Positions 1 through 9,370 of a stretch of 64,000 bases of DNA are shown piece after piece. The notes beneath the pieces are model-generated. The model saw only the letters and a program-made list of their open reading frames with translations, searched no databases and was not told the DNA's origin. The translations under genes and the position numbers were made by a program. Numbering within the stretch: the stretch's first letter is position 1; every line of letters starts with the position of its first letter. The stretch is from contig NZ_NWBU01000004.1 in the NCBI RefSeq assembly GCF_003050615.1, positions 930,001 through 994,000 on the forward strand, read 5' to 3'. Origin of the DNA: Sphingomonas oleivorans (lineage in GTDB: Bacteria > Pseudomonadota > Alphaproteobacteria > Sphingomonadales > Sphingomonadaceae).

Positions 1-1677
1 CCGGCCGATCCGCTTCAAGGCCCGCGTCCAGAATCGCGCATAGAGGAGATGCAGGATCGCATGCTCCACGCCGCCAATATATTGGCCGACCGGCAGCCAT
101 TGTTCGGCCACCGCCCGGTCGAACGGCCGATCCCCCGGCTGGCTCGCGAAGCGGATGAAATACCAGCTCGAATCGACGAATGTGTCGAGCGTGTCGGTCT
201 CGCGCCGCGCCGGCTTGCCGCAATTCGGACAATCGACATGCTTCCATGTCGGATGACGATCGAGCGGATTGCCCGGCACGTCGAAGGAAACATCCTCGGG
301 CAGCACCACCGGGAGCTGCTCCCTGGGCACGGGCTGCGGCCCACAGGCGTCGCAATGGATGATCGGGATCGGCGTGCCCCAATAGCGCTGGCGCGAAACG
401 CCCCAGTCGCGCAGGCGCCACACGGTCGTGCCCTCGCCCCAGCCTTCCTCCTCGGCGCGGCCGATAATGCCCGCCTTGGCCTCTTCCGCGCCGAGACCGT
501 CGAGGAAATGCGAATTCACGATCACGCCCGGGCCCGTATAGGCCTCGTCATGGATCGGCTCGCCCGCCTGCTCCACCGTGGGCGCCACGACACGCGTGAC
601 GGGCAACGCATATTTGCGTGCAAAATCCAGGTCACGCTGATCATGCGCGGGCACGCCCATCACCGCGCCCGTGCCATATTCCATCAGCACGAAATTGGCG
701 ACGAACAGCGGCAGGCGCCAGTTCGGGTCGAGCGGATGGATGACGTGGAGGCCGGTGTCGAAGCCCTTCTTCTCCGCGGTCTCCACCTCGGCCGCCGCCG
801 TGCCGGTCCGACGGCAATCGGCGATGAATTCGCCGAGCGCCGGGTCCTTCGCCGCCAGCGCCGCCGCGATCGGATGGTCCGCCGCCACCGCCGCGAAGCT
901 CGCGCCAAAGATGGTGTCCGGCCGGGTGCTGAACACCTCAATATGATCGATGCCGCCCACCACATGGTCGAGCGCGAAGCGGAAGCGCAGCCCCCGGCTT
1001 CGCCCGATCCAGTTGGCCTGCATCGCGCGGACCTTTTCGGGCCACTGGTCGAGCGTCTCCAGCCCGTCGAGCAGCTCCTCGGCGAAATCGGTGATCTTGA
1101 GGAACCATTGGCTGAGCTTGCGCCGTTCGACCAAGGCGCCCGAACGCCAGCCGCGCCCGTCGATCACCTGCTCATTGGCGAGCACCGTATGATCGACCGG
1201 ATCCCAGTTGACCGCAGATTCCTTGCGATAGACCAGCCCCGCCGCATGAAGATCGAGGAACAGCGCCTGTTCCTGGCCATAATATTCGGGTTCGCAGGTC
1301 GCGAGCTCGCGGCTCCAGTCGAGCGCGAAGCCGAGCCGCTTCAGCGCGGCGCGCATCGTCGCGATATTGGCGCGGGTCCAGTCGCCCGGATGCACGCCCT
1401 TTTCCATCGCCGCATTCTCGGCGGGCATGCCGAAGGCGTCCCATCCCATTGGATGGAGCACCTCATGGCCCGTCATCCGCCGGAAACGGGCGAGCACGTC
1501 GCCCATCGTATAGTTGCGGACATGGCCCATATGGATGCGCCCCGAAGGATAGGGGAACATCTCCAGCACATAGCTTTTCGGTTTCGGGCTGGCATCGTCG
1601 GCGCGGAAGCTGCCGCGCTCGTCCCAAATCTTCTGCCAGCGCGCGTCCGCCGCCTGCGGGTTGAAGCGCGAGCTCAT
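1..1677 (-). CDS. leuS: Leucyl-tRNA synthetase (partial, C-terminus cut by window edge)
   Basis: Class I leucyl-tRNA synthetase, which charges tRNA-Leu in the cytoplasm. About 559 N-terminal residues are present; the rest, including the KMSKS loop, lies beyond the left edge. The HIGH signature appears as HMGH at residues 49-52 after a YPSGRI stretch. A CP1 editing segment with TRPDTIFG follows, then zinc-site-like CDAC and CPNC pairs. The start is the ATG giving MSSRFNPQ, a usual LeuRS N-terminus. It sits 16 bp after the stop of the DUF3576 gene on the same strand, so the two probably form one operon, a pairing common in alphaproteobacteria. Confidence 0.97.
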   Translation of the reverse strand, partial: MSSRFNPQAADARWQKIWDERGSFRADDASPKPKSYVLEMFPYPSGRIHMGHVRNYTMGDVLARFRRMTGHEVLHPMGWDAFGMPAENAAMEKGVHPGDWTRANIATMRAALKRLGFALDWSRELATCEPEYYGQEQALFLDLHAAGLVYRKESAVNWDPVDHTVLANEQVIDGRGWRSGALVERRKLSQWFLKITDFAEELLDGLETLDQWPEKVRAMQANWIGRSRGLRFRFALDHVVGGIDHIEVFSTRPDTIFGASFAAVAADHPIAAALAAKDPALGEFIADCRRTGTAAAEVETAEKKGFDTGLHVIHPLDPNWRLPLFVANFVLMEYGTGAVMGVPAHDQRDLDFARKYALPVTRVVAPTVEQAGEPIHDEAYTGPGVIVNSHFLDGLGAEEAKAGIIGRAEEEGWGEGTTVWRLRDWGVSRQRYWGTPIPIIHCDACGPQPVPREQLPVVLPEDVSFDVPGNPLDRHPTWKHVDCPNCGKPARRETDTLDTFVDSSWYFIRFASQPGDRPFDRAVAEQWLPVGQYIGGVEHAILHLLYARFWTRALKRIGR

Positions 1678-1693
1678 ATAATATGTCCGTCGA

Positions 1694-2131
1694 TCAGCGG
1701 GCGACCGCAGTGCGGCGCAGGTCGCGCGCCTTGGAAAGGATGATATCCTCCAGCTTCTGCACCGTCGCCGCCTGCACCGGGGCATCGACCCACTGGCCGC
1801 CCTGGCTGATCTGGCGCGAAACCGCGACGCGCAGCGCATCGGCGCGCAGATCCTGGTCCAGGATCGCGACCGAGACCTTCATCCGCTCGCCGGCCGCGGC
1901 CGGATTGGCATACCAGTCGGTCACCAGCACGCCGCCGTTCGAATCGACCTGCGCCATGGGCATGAAGGACAATGTGTCGAGCGCAGCGCGCCACAAATAG
2001 CTGTTGACGCCGATCGTCGTCACCTTGGACGGCGCGAGGCCGGAGGCGGTCGGCAGGGATTTGCCCCCACCGCAGGCGGCGAGCGTTGTGGCGAGCGCCA
2101 GGCCAAACGCGGTGCGGAACGGGCGGTTCAT
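1694..2131 (-). CDS. DUF3576 family lipoprotein
   Basis: A 145-residue protein of the alphaproteobacterial DUF3576 family, function unknown. The N-terminus is a lipoprotein signal peptide with lipobox LAAC (Cys near residue 20) followed by glycines, so it is probably anchored in the envelope. The start lies in a tandem ATG ATG; the second is preceded by AAGGA at 7 nt and is chosen here, and the first would add one Met. It is directly upstream of leuS in the same direction, the arrangement seen in many relatives. The family assignment comes from recognising the sequence and its neighbour, not from a search. Confidence 0.85.
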   Translation of the reverse strand: MNRPFRTAFGLALATTLAACGGGKSLPTASGLAPSKVTTIGVNSYLWRAALDTLSFMPMAQVDSNGGVLVTDWYANPAAAGERMKVSVAILDQDLRADALRVAVSRQISQGGQWVDAPVQAATVQKLEDIILSKARDLRRTAVAR

Positions 2132-2323
2132 CATGCTGTCCTTGGGGTCGTACGGAACTGGAGGCGCCGTTATAGAAGCTCCCGCCCCGCCCGCAAGCGC
2201 CAGAGCCGTGCCGCCTGCCCTGTATCCACCGCGCAACAGCCCAGGGGATTCGCCCCCCTATGCTGGCGCGAGGCCATGGGTTCATGATAACTCAAAGCTC
2301 ACGGGGACATGGTCAGCAGAATG

Positions 2324-3037
2324 AGCGCGATTCGGGGAGGTATGGGATGGATGGGTGCCTTAGCGGCGCTCTCCCTCCTTGCGTTTGCCCCGGTCACGGC
2401 GACGACGACCAAGCCGATCCGCAAGGCGCGGCCCGAATCGCAGATCCTGCCACTCGCCGAATTCGGCGCTTTCACGCCCTCCGCAGCCGATCCGCGCCGT
2501 GCCTCGGCCCTGTCGCGCGGCGGGCTCCTGTCGGGCACAAGCGGCGCTTTCCGCTTCACGCCTTCGGGCAATCTGGGCAGCCGCCGTGCCGTCACCGTCG
2601 CCGTCCGGGCGCGGACCAATGCGCGGGCGGAGGCGGCGCGCACCGCCTCGATCACGCCGGGCATCATGCCCTCCGCCTATAATCTGGGCGTCTCGGTCGG
2701 CTGGAAGCGCTTCGCCCTTTCCGGCGACATCGCCAAGGTGGATGGCGGCCTCTTCCCCGAAAATCGCGAATCGGCGGATATCGGCCTGGCCTATCTCGGC
2801 AAGAAATGGTCGACCCGGCTCGAAATCGGCGCCGATCGCACGACCGGCGATCGCCCGCGCCTGATCGGCGACGACGAAAGCTATTCGCTCGGTCTCGGCG
2901 GCTCCTATTCGCTCACCCGCAATATCGACGTCACCGGCGGCGTCCGCTACCGCCTCCAGCGCGACCGGCTCGAGCCCGTCGTCGACAATCGGCGCGACAG
3001 CCAGGCCGTCTATATCGGCACCGCCTTCCGCTTCTGA
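2324..3037 (+). CDS. Predicted outer-membrane beta-barrel-like protein, unknown function
   Basis: About 237 residues. A hydrophobic signal-like segment (GALAALSLLAFAPVTA) comes first, then a low-complexity linker, then a C-terminal half of alternating strands (GVSVGWKRFALSGDI, YSLGLGGSYSLT, GGVRYRLQRD) ending in YIGTAFRF. A terminal aromatic residue after alternating hydrophobic positions is typical of outer-membrane barrels. The start is uncertain: an ATG at 2324 gives a positively charged n-region, whereas ATG 2351 has a better-spaced GGGGAGG (2334-2340). I cannot name the family. It stands alone between the leuS unit and the thiamine phosphate synthase-like gene. Confidence 0.7.
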   Translation, partial: SAIRGGMGWMGALAALSLLAFAPVTATTTKPIRKARPESQILPLAEFGAFTPSAADPRRASALSRGGLLSGTSGAFRFTPSGNLGSRRAVTVAVRARTNARAEAARTASITPGIMPSAYNLGVSVGWKRFALSGDIAKVDGGLFPENRESADIGLAYLGKKWSTRLEIGADRTTGDRPRLIGDDESYSLGLGGSYSLTRNIDVTGGVRYRLQRDRLEPVVDNRRDSQAVYIGTAFRF

Positions 3038-3064
3038 TCGGCTCGTAATTCTCCGAATCGCTGC

Positions 3065-3098
3065 CCCCTGCGAAGGCAGGGCCCTATATGTCTCTCTC
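3065..3098. repeat. Short dispersed intergenic repeat, copy 1
   Basis: CCCTGC-GAAG-GCAGGG (3066-3081) forms a 6-bp hairpin, followed by a TGTCTCTCTCCA stretch. The same plan, CCCC-CGCGAAGG-AGGGG then TGTCTCTCTCCA, recurs at 21503-21537, so both look like copies of one dispersed element. Both lie in gaps next to gene ends. Confidence 0.5.
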
Positions 3099-3177
3099 CA
3101 TCAAAACTGCCGCCCAGCGCGGCTTTTCCCTGACTAGGCTCGCCCTGAGCGCGGCGATTCAGTGGGTCCAAGGCCTC

Positions 3178-3726
3178 CTAGCCTCGCAACCCATCAATCG
3201 CCGCCCAACCATAAGCGCCCAGGGCCCGCGCCTCCCCCGCACGCCGCCGCGTCATCCCGCCCAAGGCCACCACCGGGCAGGGCGCATACCGCGCCAACAG
3301 CCCGAATCGCGACCGCCCCAAGGGCGCCGCCCCGGGATGCGACCGCGTCGCATGAAGCGGCGAGACGAAGACAAGATCGGCCCCGATCCGCCGCGCCACC
3401 GTCATTTCTCGCCCGTCATGCACAGGCACGCTGCGTATCTGTCGTCCCGCCCGCCGCGCGCCATATCGGCCATGCGTCCCGTCCGCACCCCAGGCCGCAG
3501 CCAGCGCCGGCGGCCCAGCGAGCAGCAGCAGCAGCCCCCTTGCCCGGCTCATCCGTCGTATCGCGTCAAACAACCGCCGCCTTTCTCCCGCCGGGGTCGC
3601 ATGATGGCGAAAGACGACGCCGCTCCCGCGCGGCAGCCGGGCGAGCGCCTGCCACAGCCCGTCACCCAGCCGTTCGTCGGTCATCAGCCAGATTCGCGGC
3701 AGGGATCGAGGCTGGCGGGTCGTCAC
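3178..3726 (-). CDS. Thiamine phosphate synthase family protein (ThiE/TenI-like)
   Basis: A TIM-barrel protein of the thiamine monophosphate synthase/TenI family, about 182 residues. Visible features are an N-terminal LPRIWLMTDERLGD, a GVVFRHHATP strand, VFVSPLHATRSHPGA, and a terminal PVVALGGMTRRRAGEARALGAYGWAAID. The last matches the phosphate-binding end of ThiE (VxAxGGI). It is shorter than canonical ThiE (about 210 residues), so it may not be the main enzyme. The start is a GTG with GGAGG almost touching it; an internal ATG (MTDERLGD) would cut into the first strand. It faces yggS across 23 bp. The family is fairly sure, the activity is not. Confidence 0.75.
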   Translation of the reverse strand: MTTRQPRSLPRIWLMTDERLGDGLWQALARLPRGSGVVFRHHATPAGERRRLFDAIRRMSRARGLLLLLAGPPALAAAWGADGTHGRYGARRAGRQIRSVPVHDGREMTVARRIGADLVFVSPLHATRSHPGAAPLGRSRFGLLARYAPCPVVALGGMTRRRAGEARALGAYGWAAIDGLRG

Positions 3727-3749
3727 GCCTCCGCCTATAGCACGCCGCC

Positions 3750-4427
3750 ATGCCTGCACATGCCCTCTCCGCCGCCGACCTGCTGGCCGAAACCCGTGCC
3801 GCCATCGCGCATGCCGCGGGCCTTGCCGGCCGCGCGCCCGAAACGATCGAGCTGCTCGCCATCTCCAAGACTCGCACGGCGGACGAGATTGCGCCGCTGA
3901 TCGCCGCCGGCCATCGCAGCTTCGGCGAGAATCGCGTGCAGGAGGCGCAATCCAAATGGCCCGCGCTGCGCGAGGCGACGCCGGATCTCCGCCTCCACCT
4001 CGTCGGCCAGCTCCAGTCGAATAAGGCGGACGCAGCCGTCGCGCTGTTCGACGCGATTCATTCGGTCGATCGCCCCTCGCTGGTGGAGGCACTGGCGAAG
4101 GCGATGGAACGGAGCGGCCGCCGCCCGGCCTGCTTCCTCCAGGTCAATATCGGGGAAGAGCCCCAAAAGGGCGGCTGCGCCATCACCGATCTGCCGGCGC
4201 TGATCGATTTCGCCCAGGCCGCCGGCCTGCCGCTTACCGGGCTGATGTGCGTGCCGCCCGCCGATACGGAAGCCGCGCCCTATTTCGCGCTCACCGCCAA
4301 GCTCGCCCGCCGTCACGGCCTGGCCGGGCTGAGCATGGGCATGTCCGCCGATTATGAGACGGCGGTGATGATCGGCGCGACGCATGTCCGCATCGGCACC
4401 GCGCTCTTCGGCGCGCGAACGCTATAA
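3750..4427 (+). CDS. yggS: YggS/PLPBP pyridoxal phosphate homeostasis protein
   Basis: A 225-residue alanine-racemase-fold PLP-binding protein of the YggS/PROSC family, which buffers free pyridoxal phosphate. The PLP lysine is K40 in LLAISKTR. SFGENRVQE, HLVGQLQSNK, LQVNIGEEPQKGG and the C-terminal SMGMSADYETAVMIGATHVRIGTALFG are all family signatures. Length is normal. It is divergent from the thiamine phosphate synthase-like gene, and its 3' end overlaps the convergent mitofilin-like gene by 6 bp. Confidence 0.95.
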   Translation: MPAHALSAADLLAETRAAIAHAAGLAGRAPETIELLAISKTRTADEIAPLIAAGHRSFGENRVQEAQSKWPALREATPDLRLHLVGQLQSNKADAAVALFDAIHSVDRPSLVEALAKAMERSGRRPACFLQVNIGEEPQKGGCAITDLPALIDFAQAAGLPLTGLMCVPPADTEAAPYFALTAKLARRHGLAGLSMGMSADYETAVMIGATHVRIGTALFGARTL

Positions 4428-5351
4428 TGTCGTCGAATCCGCAGGCTTGGGTTCGACCGGCGTAGCGGGAGCGGGCGCCGGCACGGCGTCCTCGGCCGGC
4501 GCTGCGGGAACGGGCGCCGGATGCGGCTGGAGCAGCGCCGCCGTCTCGATCCGATCGAGCGCGTTGCGCGCGCCCGAATAGCGCCGGGCCATCGCGATCC
4601 AGTCGGCTGCGATGGCATGGCCGGGCAGCCGCGCTACCTCCGCCAGCGCCAGATCGACATGCCCGCCCTCGAGCTGGCGCCGCGCCCGCGCCAGCCGATC
4701 GGCGGGAACGGCGGAGGGCACCTCGCTCCTGCGCACCACGATCAGCTGCCCCAGTTCGCGCCGGAATCCGGCCCACCAGCCTTCCTCGGCCGGCGCGACG
4801 GCAAGCTTCGGCGCGATCCGCTCCAGTCCGGTCTGCAGCTCCTCCAGCGTCACCGGCTGGCGCGCCGCGGCGATCACCGCGGCGACCGCCTGCGGCTCCG
4901 TCCCGCCAAACCGTTCGCGCAGCAGCCCTTCCATATAGCCGAGCGGCACGCCGCGATCGAGCGCGCGCCGCGCGGCAAAGGCGAGCAGCAGCCCCTCGGC
5001 CCGGTCGGCATTGCCCGAAGCCGCGCTCGCCCGGATATCGATCTGCTGAAGCTGCTCCTCGATCCGTCCGATCCGCGCCTCCAGCTCCGGCGCTGTGGGC
5101 TGAACTTGCGGCACAGGCGCGACCGCCGTCATCGGCGCGGTTTCAACAGGGCGTGGGGCAGGCGGAGGCGCGCTGCCCTTCTTCTCGAGCGCGACCAGCG
5201 AGGCCGCCTCGTCCCAGTTGGTCAGCGCATAGACCGCCGCCGCCAGCCCGCCGGCAAAAGCCAGAAGCGCGATCATCAGCACGGTCAGCAGCGGCCGGCG
5301 CCGTTTGGCCGGTCGTTCCGTCGCGCGCGTCCAGTCCCTATCGCCTTCCAT
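4422..5351 (-). CDS. Mitofilin/Mic60-like membrane protein of the heme gene cluster (COG4223)
   Basis: About 309 residues. A basic N-terminus is followed by one transmembrane segment (LLTVLMIALLAFAGGLAAAVYAL), a Pro/Ala-rich linker, a predicted coiled coil (ELEARIGRIEEQLQQIDI), and a helical C-terminal domain with GFRRELGQLIVVRR, as in alphaproteobacterial Mic60. Family members shape intracytoplasmic or cristae-like membranes and usually sit beside hemD, as here. The start is the ATG that shares its A with the hemD stop (TGATG), with GGGGA 6 nt upstream; an ATG six bases earlier is possible. It ends in a Pro/Ala-rich tail. Confidence 0.75.
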   Translation of the reverse strand: MEGDRDWTRATERPAKRRRPLLTVLMIALLAFAGGLAAAVYALTNWDEAASLVALEKKGSAPPPAPRPVETAPMTAVAPVPQVQPTAPELEARIGRIEEQLQQIDIRASAASGNADRAEGLLLAFAARRALDRGVPLGYMEGLLRERFGGTEPQAVAAVIAAARQPVTLEELQTGLERIAPKLAVAPAEEGWWAGFRRELGQLIVVRRSEVPSAVPADRLARARRQLEGGHVDLALAEVARLPGHAIAADWIAMARRYSGARNALDRIETAALLQPHPAPVPAAPAEDAVPAPAPATPVEPKPADSTTL

Positions 5352-6049
5352 CACCATTCCCCAGAAATCGGCCCCTGATCGCACAGCCGCGCCGCCGCCG
5401 CCAGCAGCGCCGCGTCGGTCGGCCTTTCCGCCGCCACGATCCCGGCCCAGCCCATGCCCGCCGCCTCGCTTGCCGCCGGGCTGATTGCGGCGACGGCAAT
5501 CCCGCCCCGCTTTATCCCCGCCTGATCGACCAGCGCACCGAACAGCGCCGCCGCGCGCGGCGAATGGAGCAGCGCCACCACATGCTCGACATGCGCCTCC
5601 GCCGGCAACCGCTCCACTGCCCGCGCCCGATAGACGATCCGCCGCGCGATCCGCACCCCCTCGGCGGCAAGCGACCGATGATCCTCACCCGCCAGATGGA
5701 GCAGCCGCCCGATCCCGTCGCGCGCCGCCCGGGCGATCAACGCAGCCCCGTCCGCCTCCCCTGTCCGGACATCGGCGAACCCCGCCGCCTGCGCCGCCTT
5801 GGCCGTCACCGCACCCACCGCATAGAGTGGAAGCCCGACCAATCTCTCCAGTCCCGTACCGCCATGGCGCGCGGCATTGGCGCTCGTCATCATCACCGCA
5901 TCATGCTCGGCCGGATCGACCGCGTCCCAGCCAAGAGGTTCCACATGGAACAATGGCGCGCGGATCACTTTCCAGCCCGCCTGCCCCGCCCGTTCCGCGG
6001 TCGCCGATGCGCCCGGCTCCGGCCGCAGCAGGAGCAGCCGCCGCCTCAT
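5351..6049 (-). CDS. hemD: Uroporphyrinogen-III synthase
   Basis: A 232-residue HemD-type protein that cyclises and inverts ring D of hydroxymethylbilane to give uroporphyrinogen III. HemD diverges strongly, so the call rests on the two-lobe pattern (LLLLRPEPGASATAERAG at the start, DAVMMTSANAARH, LYAVGAVTAKAAQAAGF, HLAGEDH) and on position: its ATG overlaps the hemC stop (ATGA), and its own stop overlaps the mitofilin-like start. The three genes hemC-hemD-mic60 are therefore translationally linked. Confidence 0.88.
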   Translation of the reverse strand: MRRRLLLLRPEPGASATAERAGQAGWKVIRAPLFHVEPLGWDAVDPAEHDAVMMTSANAARHGGTGLERLVGLPLYAVGAVTAKAAQAAGFADVRTGEADGAALIARAARDGIGRLLHLAGEDHRSLAAEGVRIARRIVYRARAVERLPAEAHVEHVVALLHSPRAAALFGALVDQAGIKRGGIAVAAISPAASEAAGMGWAGIVAAERPTDAALLAAAARLCDQGPISGEW

Positions 6050-6963
6050 CGTCTGAAATGGGCGCGCAAATCCGGCTCCGCCCGCGCCAGCAGGTCGCGC
6101 GCCAGTTCTGCCGCCGCCTCGAGCGCATCGACCGCGAAACGCGCCTCGCCCGCCTCGAAGCTCCGCCCATCCTCGCGCAATATTTCCGCCCGGAGCCGGA
6201 TCATGTCGCCCTCGCGCAGCGCCAGCGCCGCCACCGGCGCGCGGCAATCCGCCCCCAGCGCCGCCAGCAGCGCCCGCTCGGCACGCACGCAGGCGCTCGT
6301 ACACGCATCGTCGATCGCCGCCAGCGCCGCGCGCACATCTTCGCGTGCTGCCAACGTCTCGATCCCCACCGCACCCTGTGCCGGGGCGGGCAGCATCGTC
6401 TCGACGGGCACGGCATGGCCGATATCGCTTCGCCCCAGCCGGTCGAGCCCCGCCGCCGCAAGCAAGGTCGCCTCCGCCTCGCCCCCGGCCAGCCGCCGCA
6501 GCCGCGTATCGACATTGCCCCGGAACAGCACGATCGAAACGTCCGGCCGCGCGCGCAATATCTGCGCGCTCCGCCGCGGCGAGGATGTCCCCACCCGCGC
6601 GCCGGCCGGAAGCGCGTCGAGGCTTTCCGCGCCGATCAGCCGGTCGCGCACATCCGCTCTCGGCAGCATCGCCGCGATGACGATCTCGGCCGGGCGGATC
6701 GTCTCCACATCCTTCATTGAATGGACCGCGAAGTCGATCTCCTCCTCGAACAGCGCCCGGTCGAGCTCCTTGGTCCAGAGCGCCTTGCCGCCCACTTCGG
6801 CGAGCGGACGGTCCTGAATGCGGTCGCCGCTGGTCTTGATCGGCACGATCCGGATCGCTTCCGGCCCCCAGCCATGCGCGGCACGGAGCGCGCCTGCCAC
6901 CATATTGGCCTGGGTGAGTGCGAGCGGCGATCCGCGGCTGCCGAGACGGAGAGGAAATTGCAT
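6046..6963 (-). CDS. hemC: Porphobilinogen deaminase (hydroxymethylbilane synthase)
   Basis: Polymerises four porphobilinogens into hydroxymethylbilane. About 305 residues from the ATG giving MQFPLRLGSRGSPLAL, the usual HemC N-terminus; an upstream in-frame start would add eight residues. The catalytic Asp is in HSMKDV (D85). The dipyrromethane-cofactor cysteine is C240 in ALGADCRAP. GTSSPRRSAQ and RGNVDTRL bind substrate. It is first in the hemC-hemD-mic60 cluster and divergent from tsaD across 41 bp. Confidence 0.96.
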   Translation of the reverse strand: MQFPLRLGSRGSPLALTQANMVAGALRAAHGWGPEAIRIVPIKTSGDRIQDRPLAEVGGKALWTKELDRALFEEEIDFAVHSMKDVETIRPAEIVIAAMLPRADVRDRLIGAESLDALPAGARVGTSSPRRSAQILRARPDVSIVLFRGNVDTRLRRLAGGEAEATLLAAAGLDRLGRSDIGHAVPVETMLPAPAQGAVGIETLAAREDVRAALAAIDDACTSACVRAERALLAALGADCRAPVAALALREGDMIRLRAEILREDGRSFEAGEARFAVDALEAAAELARDLLARAEPDLRAHFRR

Positions 6964-7004
6964 CGCGGTTGCTCTAATGACACCCAAGGTGGCAGGGAAG
7001 GCCC

Positions 7005-8039
7005 ATGAGCCTCATCCTCGGCCTCGAATCGAGCTGCGACGAAACCGCCGCCGCGCTCGTGGCCTCAGACCGCACCATCTTGTCCCACCGCCTCGCCGGC
7101 CAGGAATCGGCGCATGCGCCCTATGGCGGCGTCGTGCCCGAAATCGCCGCGCGCGCGCATGTCGAGGCGCTGACGCCGCTGATCGAAGCCGCGCTCGCCG
7201 ATGCCGGCAAGAGCCTCGACGATGTGGACGCGATCGCCGCCACCGCCGGCCCCGGACTGATCGGCGGCGTGATGGTCGGCCTCGTCACCGCCAAGGCGCT
7301 GGCGCTCGCCACGAACAAGCCGCTCGTCGCGGTCAATCATCTGGAGGGCCATGCGCTGTCGCCGCGCCTCGCCGATCCGGATCTCGCTTTCCCCTATCTG
7401 CTGCTGCTCGTCTCGGGCGGCCATTGCCAGCTCCTGTTCGTCGAAGGCGTCGGCCGCTACCGCCGTCTCGCCACCACCATCGACGATGCCGCGGGCGAGG
7501 CGTTCGACAAGACCGCCAAGCTGCTCGGCCTCGGCTTTCCCGGCGGCCCGGCGGTGGAACGCGCGGCGCTCATGGGCGATCCCGCCGCCGTCCCCCTCCC
7601 CCGCCCGCTGCTCGGCACGGCGGAGCCGCATTTCTCCTTCGCCGGCCTCAAAAGCGCCGTGCTCCGCGCGCGCGATGCCGGGCTCCATCGGCCGGAGGAT
7701 ATCGCCGCCTCCTTCCAGCAGGCGGTGGTCGATTGCCTTGTCGATCGCACCCGCCGGGCGCTCGGCCAGGCGCATGGCGCGACCGCTTTGGTCGTGGCCG
7801 GCGGGGTCGCCGCCAACAAGGCGGTCCGCGCCGCGCTCGAATCGCTCGCTTATGCCCATGATCTGCCCTTCGCTGCGCCGCCTTTGTGGCTCTGCACCGA
7901 CAATGGCGCGATGATCGCCTGGGCCGGCGCCGAACGCTTCGCCGCCGGACTCATCGATCCGCTCGACGTGCCCGCGCGCGCGCGCTGGCCGCTCGATCCC
8001 AGTGCCGAAAAGGCGCGCGGCGCGGGGGTGAAGGCATGA
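7005..8039 (+). CDS. tsaD: tRNA threonylcarbamoyladenosine (t6A37) transferase
   Basis: TsaD/Gcp/YgjD transfers the threonylcarbamoyl group to A37 of ANN-decoding tRNAs, together with TsaB and TsaE. 344 residues, with N-terminal [11 protein letters not shown], the metal-binding HLEGH (H112 and H116), LLLLVSGGH, and [10 protein letters not shown] near the C-terminus. Length is normal. Its stop overlaps the gpsA start (ATGA at 8036-8039), so the two are coupled, a common alphaproteobacterial pairing. Confidence 0.97.
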   Translation: MSLILGLESSCDETAAALVASDRTILSHRLAGQESAHAPYGGVVPEIAARAHVEALTPLIEAALADAGKSLDDVDAIAATAGPGLIGGVMVGLVTAKALALATNKPLVAVNHLEGHALSPRLADPDLAFPYLLLLVSGGHCQLLFVEGVGRYRRLATTIDDAAGEAFDKTAKLLGLGFPGGPAVERAALMGDPAAVPLPRPLLGTAEPHFSFAGLKSAVLRARDAGLHRPEDIAASFQQAVVDCLVDRTRRALGQAHGATALVVAGGVAANKAVRAALESLAYAHDLPFAAPPLWLCTDNGAMIAWAGAERFAAGLIDPLDVPARARWPLDPSAEKARGAGVKA

Positions 8040-9016
8040 AAATCGGCGTAATCGGCGCGGGCGCCTGGGGCACCGCGCTTGCTCAGGTCGCCGCTACCCG
8101 CGACCGCGACGTGCTCATCTGGGCGCGCGAGCCGGAGGTTTCCGCCTCGATCAACGAGGCACGGGTCAATGCCGCCTTCCTGCCCGGCATCCGCCTGTCG
8201 AGCGCGATCCGCGCCACTTCGGATCTGGCCGCACTCGCTGATCGCGATGCGCTCCTCCTCGTCACGCCCGCGCAATTTCTGCGCTCCGTGCTCGCCGAGG
8301 TGCCGGTCGGAGCCAGGCCGATCATCCTCTGCGCCAAGGGGATAGAGGCCGGCACGCGCATGCTGATGTCCGAAGTCGCCGCCGAAGCCGCGCCGGACGC
8401 GCCTATCGCCGTCCTGTCGGGCCCCACTTTCGCGCATGAAGTGGCGGCCGGCCTGCCGACCGCGATCACGCTCGCTTGCGAGGATGAGGCGCTCGGCCGC
8501 AGCCTCGCCGACCGGCTCGCCCGCCCCGGCTTCCGCCCCTATCTTTCCACCGACGTGATCGGTGCGGAAATCGGCGGCGCGGTCAAGAATGTGCTGGCGA
8601 TCGCCTGCGGGGTCGTGGAGGGCGCCGGCCTCGGCCAGAATGCCCGCGCCGCGCTTATCAGCCGCGGCTTCGCGGAAATGAGCCGCTTCGGCCTCGCCCG
8701 CGGCGCGCGGGTCGAAACGCTCGCCGGCCTGTCGGGCCTCGGTGATCTGGTGCTCACCTGCTCGTCGACCAACTCGCGCAACTTCTCGCTCGGCAAGGGG
8801 CTTGGCGAGGGCCGCGCAGCCGCCGATCTGCTCGCCGATCGCCGCACCGTCGCCGAAGGCGCCTTCACCGCCCCCGTCCTTGCCGAAGCCGCGCGCGACG
8901 TAGGCGTCGAAATGCCGATCGTCGATGCCGTCTGCGCGCTCCTGAAAGGCGACATCAAGGTCGATACGCTGATCGACGCCCTCCTCGCCCGCCCGCTCAA
9001 GAATGAGGGGCTCTGA
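8036..9016 (+). CDS. gpsA: Glycerol-3-phosphate dehydrogenase [NAD(P)+]
   Basis: Reduces dihydroxyacetone phosphate to sn-glycerol-3-phosphate for phospholipid synthesis. 326 residues. The Rossmann motif is [14 protein letters not shown] at the N-terminus. [31 protein letters not shown] and [12 protein letters not shown] are family signatures. It begins within the tsaD stop codon (ATGA overlap). Confidence 0.97.
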   Translation: MKIGVIGAGAWGTALAQVAATRDRDVLIWAREPEVSASINEARVNAAFLPGIRLSSAIRATSDLAALADRDALLLVTPAQFLRSVLAEVPVGARPIILCAKGIEAGTRMLMSEVAAEAAPDAPIAVLSGPTFAHEVAAGLPTAITLACEDEALGRSLADRLARPGFRPYLSTDVIGAEIGGAVKNVLAIACGVVEGAGLGQNARAALISRGFAEMSRFGLARGARVETLAGLSGLGDLVLTCSSTNSRNFSLGKGLGEGRAAADLLADRRTVAEGAFTAPVLAEAARDVGVEMPIVDAVCALLKGDIKVDTLIDALLARPLKNEGL

Positions 9017-9111
9017 CCCACCGTCGCCCCCACACACAGACAGGGCCGAGCCCTGAGGCATTTTCCACCTGACGGCGCTCAGCCTGAGCGCGCGGACAAG
9101 TGAAAGTCGCC

Positions 9112-9288
9112 TTAGAAATCGATCGCGATTCCCTTGCTCTCCCAGTCGCCATAGCGCACCGGATCGAGCCCCTCGCGCCCGGCAAAGGCGGGCTCGTCCG
9201 GATCGCGCACCATCGGTTCGGGCTCGGGCACGGGTGTATTGGGCGAAAGATGGGCCGGCGGCTTCACATGGGGCGGGCGCTTGGACAT
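9112..9288 (-). CDS. DUF1674 / succinate dehydrogenase assembly factor 4-like small protein
   Basis: A 58-residue gene on the minus strand in the gpsA-htpX gap. The translation starts [14 protein letters not shown] and ends [20 protein letters not shown] plus AIDF. The GREGLDPxRYGDWExxGIAxDF signature at the very C-terminus defines DUF1674 (SdhAF4), which binds flavinylated SdhA before succinate dehydrogenase assembles. The proline-rich N-terminus is also typical. It has no partner gene nearby. Confidence 0.88.
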   Translation of the reverse strand: MSKRPPHVKPPAHLSPNTPVPEPEPMVRDPDEPAFAGREGLDPVRYGDWESKGIAIDF

Positions 9289-9370
9289 GTCACATCATTC
9301 CGGGAAATTGCGGCCGATTGAACAATATCGCTCTATCCCCCACATTGGGATTGGAGGGTCAATAGCCAAT

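Noticed and set aside
3088-3900. 270-codon plus-strand frame opposite the thiamine phosphate synthase-like gene
   Set aside because: Pro/Arg-rich shadow with no domain, running into yggS in another frame.
5938-5953. GTTCCACATGGAAC-like sequence inside hemD as a fourth parS
   Set aside because: The core is CACATG, not CACGTG, and it is explained by codons for Phe-His-Val-Glu.
5153-6817. 554-codon plus-strand frame opposite hemD and hemC
   Set aside because: Pro/Arg/Ser-rich shadow; hemC and hemD motifs are intact on the minus strand.
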